Shown piece after piece: positions 61,929 through 64,000 of a stretch of DNA of 64,000 nucleotides. Every line of letters begins with the position of its first letter. Within the stretch, counting starts at the first letter, position 1. Both the position numbers and the translations under genes were made by a program. The DNA comes from an uncultured Parolsenella sp. (GTDB lineage Bacteria; Actinomycetota; Coriobacteriia; Coriobacteriales; Atopobiaceae), in contig NZ_CAKUIH010000011.1 in assembly GCF_934660935.1 (NCBI RefSeq), positions 3,337-67,336 of the forward strand. The letters are read 5' to 3'. The notes under the pieces are model-generated. The model searched no databases, had not been told where the DNA came from, and saw nothing but the letters and a program-made list of their open reading frames with translations.

Positions 61929-61957
61929 AGGCCCCGGGAAACCGGGGCCTTTTTCTT
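61929..61957 (+). terminator. Terminator after tRNA-Leu
   Basis: Nine-base arms (61929-61937 and 61942-61950) with a GAAA-type loop, followed by TTTTTCTTT. Confidence 0.93.
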
Positions 61958-62046
61958 TCAATATGTCGCGCTTGCCGCAGGATCAACCCAACTGTCACAC
62001 TTGCCGCAGGGCCTACCCGACGGCTTGGGCCTTCGGCGCTGCGAGC

Positions 62047-62244
62047 CTACTTGTTATCGTCGTCGAAGAACGACCATCCGTTCTCGTCGTCCTCTTCGTC
62101 TTCGTACTGGTCATACGTCTCGCGCGTCTTGTGCTCGAGGATGATTGCCGCGATCAGGAAACCAACAAGGATGATCCCGATAAGGGCGAGGACGCCCGCG
62201 CGCGTACCAAAAAGCCAATCGACGAAGCTAGCAATCGTGTTCAT
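62047..62244 (-). CDS. Small acidic-tailed membrane protein
   Basis: A 65-residue protein. One membrane span (VLALIGIILVGFLIAAIIL, about residues 18-36) is followed by a charged tail rich in Asp/Glu ending GWSFFDDDNK. AAAGGCGG precedes the ATG, supporting translation. I do not recognise the family. It is transcribed alone, away from serS. Confidence 0.6.
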   Translation of the reverse strand: MNTIASFVDWLFGTRAGVLALIGIILVGFLIAAIILEHKTRETYDQYEDEEDDENGWSFFDDDNK

Positions 62245-62402
62245 GGGTGCCGCCTTTCGCCTCGTTAACCGCGAGGAGGAGTGTCGTGGAGGGCTCTCGC
62301 CTGCGCGCGAGCCTCATCTAGAGCCAAATTTGCCCATAAGTATATACTTGGCTGCTGAATGACCCGCGGGCGTGGCCCGCGCTAAAACGAAAGGGAGCAG
62401 CC

Positions 62403-63689
62403 ATGCTCGACATGAAGTTCGTTCGCGAGAATCCCGATGCCATCGATACCGCGATGGCAAATCGTCAGACCTCCTGGGACCGTGAGAAGTTCTTCGAGCT
62501 CGACGATGAGCGTCGTGCCGTCATCGGCGAGGTCGAAGACCTTCAGGCCACCCGCAACGCTGAGTCCAAGAAGATCGGTGTCCTCATGAAGGAGGGCAAG
62601 AAGGACGAGGCCGAGGCTGCCAAGGAAGCCGTCCGCGAGGTCAATGAGAAGATCGAGGGCCTTGCCGCCCGTCGTACCGAGCTCGAGCAGGAGCAGTATG
62701 ACTTCATGGCCCACCTCCCCAACATTCCGTGCGAGGCCACGCCCGTTGGCGTCGACGAGTCCGAGAACCCCGAGCGTCGTCGCTGGGGCACCCCGCGCGA
62801 CTTTGAGGCCGAGGGCTTTGAGTTCAAGGCCCACTGGGACCTTGGCACCGACCTTGGCATTATGGATTTCGATCGCGGCAACAAGCTCTCTGGTAGCCGC
62901 TTCACTGTTCTCGGTGGCGCCGGCGCCCGCCTCGAGCGCGCCCTCATCAACTTCTTCGTGGACACTCACACCGCCCGTGGATTCAAGGAGTGGTGGCCGC
63001 CCATCGTGGTTAAGCGTCAGACGATGTTTGGCACCGGCCAGCTCCCCAAGTTCGAGGACGACGCCTATCACGTTTCTGGCGACAACTTCCTGATCCCGAC
63101 GGCCGAGGTCGTCCTGACTAACCTCCATGCGGGCGAGATCCTCGATGCCGCTCAGCTGCCCCTCTGGTATACCGCCTTTACCCCGTGCTTCCGCGAGGAG
63201 GCTGGCTCCGCCGGTCGAGACACGCGCGGCATCATTCGCCAGCACGAGTTCGACAAGGTCGAGATGGTGAAGTTCGCCAAGCCGGAGGAGTCTGACGCCG
63301 AGCTCGAGAGCATGACTGCCGAGGCCGAGTACCTGCTTCAGCAGCTGGGCCTTCCGTACCGCGTGATTAGCCTCTGCACGGGCGACCTGGGCTTCTCCGC
63401 TCGTCAGACGTATGACATCGAGGTTTGGCTGCCGAGCTATAACGCCTACAAGGAGATCTCCTCTTGCTCCAACTGTGGTGACTTCCAGGCCCGTCGCGCC
63501 AACATCAAGTATCGCGACCCCGAGAACTTCAAGGGCACGCGTTACGTTCACACGCTCAACGGCTCCGGCCTGCCTGCCGGCCGCACCATGGCTGCCATTC
63601 TGGAGAACTACCAGAACGCCGATGGCTCCGTTACGGTTCCTGAGGTCCTGCGCCCCTATATGGGTTGCGACAAGATCGAGCTCGCCTAG
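62403..63689 (+). CDS. serS: Seryl-tRNA synthetase
   Basis: A 428-residue class II synthetase that charges tRNA-Ser. The N-terminal coiled-coil arm lies at about residues 30-100. The catalytic core includes GTGQLPKF, FLIPTAEVVLTNLHAGEIL, motif 2 FREEAGSAGRDTRGIIRQHEFDKVEM and motif 3 LNGSGLPAGRTMAAILEN. It is of normal length. AAGGGAG precedes the ATG. A CGCGGGC/GCCCGCG hairpin lies just upstream of that SD (62365-62381) and could affect initiation. I saw no T-box. Confidence 0.97.
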   Translation: MLDMKFVRENPDAIDTAMANRQTSWDREKFFELDDERRAVIGEVEDLQATRNAESKKIGVLMKEGKKDEAEAAKEAVREVNEKIEGLAARRTELEQEQYDFMAHLPNIPCEATPVGVDESENPERRRWGTPRDFEAEGFEFKAHWDLGTDLGIMDFDRGNKLSGSRFTVLGGAGARLERALINFFVDTHTARGFKEWWPPIVVKRQTMFGTGQLPKFEDDAYHVSGDNFLIPTAEVVLTNLHAGEILDAAQLPLWYTAFTPCFREEAGSAGRDTRGIIRQHEFDKVEMVKFAKPEESDAELESMTAEAEYLLQQLGLPYRVISLCTGDLGFSARQTYDIEVWLPSYNAYKEISSCSNCGDFQARRANIKYRDPENFKGTRYVHTLNGSGLPAGRTMAAILENYQNADGSVTVPEVLRPYMGCDKIELA

Positions 63690-63740
63690 TCCTGGCGGCG
63701 CGTTGCGTAGAAAGCCGCGCAACAACATATAGATCTGAAC

Positions 63741-63776
63741 AGATGGGGTTCCGGTATCGCCGGACCCCATCTTTCT
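63741..63776 (+). terminator. Terminator after serS
   Basis: Arms of 13-14 bases with one bulge (63741-63754 and 63760-63772) followed by TTTCTT. Confidence 0.9.
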
Positions 63777-64000
63777 TATAGAGGGACGTTGGGCGATGCT
63801 AAATGTCGACAGCTCTCTGGCGGACAATCGCCTAGCGACGCTCTGAGCAGGGGAAAGGCGGGATGATATGTGACGCGGCAGAGACCGTACCCGCCCCTCC
63901 CACAGCCTCCCGCCCTCCCGAGTTGTGTGCGTCCCGTGGAGACGCCCCCGCCCCCTTGCGGGCGGCCCCGGGGGCGCGTATATTTCATCCCTGCGCCGCG
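63777..64000. other. Window end without a visible gene
   Basis: GC-rich sequence; a 70-codon minus frame is Gly/Arg/Pro-rich and lacks a good SD, so I do not call it. A gene may begin beyond the window. Confidence 0.4.

Noticed and set aside
62250..62402. Possible T-box or other riboswitch upstream of serS
   Set aside because: No T-box sequence or specifier loop is visible; only a short GC hairpin near the SD.
62382..63827. Minus-strand open frame opposite serS
   Set aside because: Shadow of a clear seryl-tRNA synthetase.
63776..63988. Minus-strand 70-codon frame at the window end
   Set aside because: Gly/Arg/Pro-rich translation, no SD, no context.

Overview
The window looks like about 64 kb of a high-GC actinobacterial chromosome centred on the replication origin. 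I infer class Coriobacteriia, probably an Olsenella/Atopobium-like member. The evidence is the pkn-fha-pstP-SEDS/PBP cell-division cluster, a DUF721 (DciA) gene between recF and gyrB, a membrane LuxR regulator of the type common in that class, and rpmH-rnpA-yidD-yidC-jag-rsmG-parAB next to dnaA. No rRNA, CRISPR array, insertion sequence or prophage was seen. The species is inferred from family and context only.

Layout, left to right. (1) 1-8.7 kb: a very large secreted von Willebrand A protein with at least eleven pilin-type isopeptide repeats (its C-terminus lies outside the window), preceded on the same strand by a multi-pass LuxR-type regulator. (2) 8.9-10.1 kb: tRNA-Ala and tRNA-Ile separated by a long hairpin, then a bifunctional-nuclease-family gene facing gyrA across a large nested inverted repeat. 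(3) 10.1-21 kb, all minus strand: gyrA, gyrB, dciA, recF, dnaN, dnaA and a GHKL-ATPase/winged-helix protein. (4) 21.0-21.5 kb: the point where transcription diverges, with DnaA-box-like words, the best oriC candidate together with the dnaA-dnaN gap. (5) 21.5-26.9 kb, plus strand: rpmH, rnpA, yidD, yidC, jag, then an AT-richer block with rsmG, two perfect parS sites, parA, parB and a small coupled ORF.

(6) 26.9-38.4 kb: rlmN, ddl, a DnaQ-DinG helicase, a pair of WYL regulators, a coiled-coil single-pass protein, and an M28-like membrane protein with a huge acidic insertion and an altered active site. (7) 38.4-42.4 kb: a minus-strand sortase and surface-protein locus: class B-like sortase, an LAQTG-bearing small protein, two secreted proteins sharing a domain, a membrane-anchored protein and a possible 61-residue leader ORF. 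This is the strongest candidate for an undescribed system. (8) 42.8-52.0 kb: tRNA-Gly, an M29 aminopeptidase, tRNA-Lys, purB, a TSCPD protein, a Tat lipoprotein, a response regulator/histidine kinase pair, purC with a coupled membrane protein, and tRNA-Arg.

(9) 52.2-61.7 kb, minus strand: one operon of kinase, fhaA, fhaB, pstP, a SEDS-PBP fusion and a PASTA kinase, a Ser/Thr phosphorylation and peptidoglycan-synthesis module. (10) 61.8-64 kb: tRNA-Leu, a small membrane protein, and serS. Genes left of about 21 kb mostly run minus and those to the right mostly plus, as expected when transcription is co-oriented with replication from an origin near 21 kb; the sortase and kinase loci are the main exceptions.
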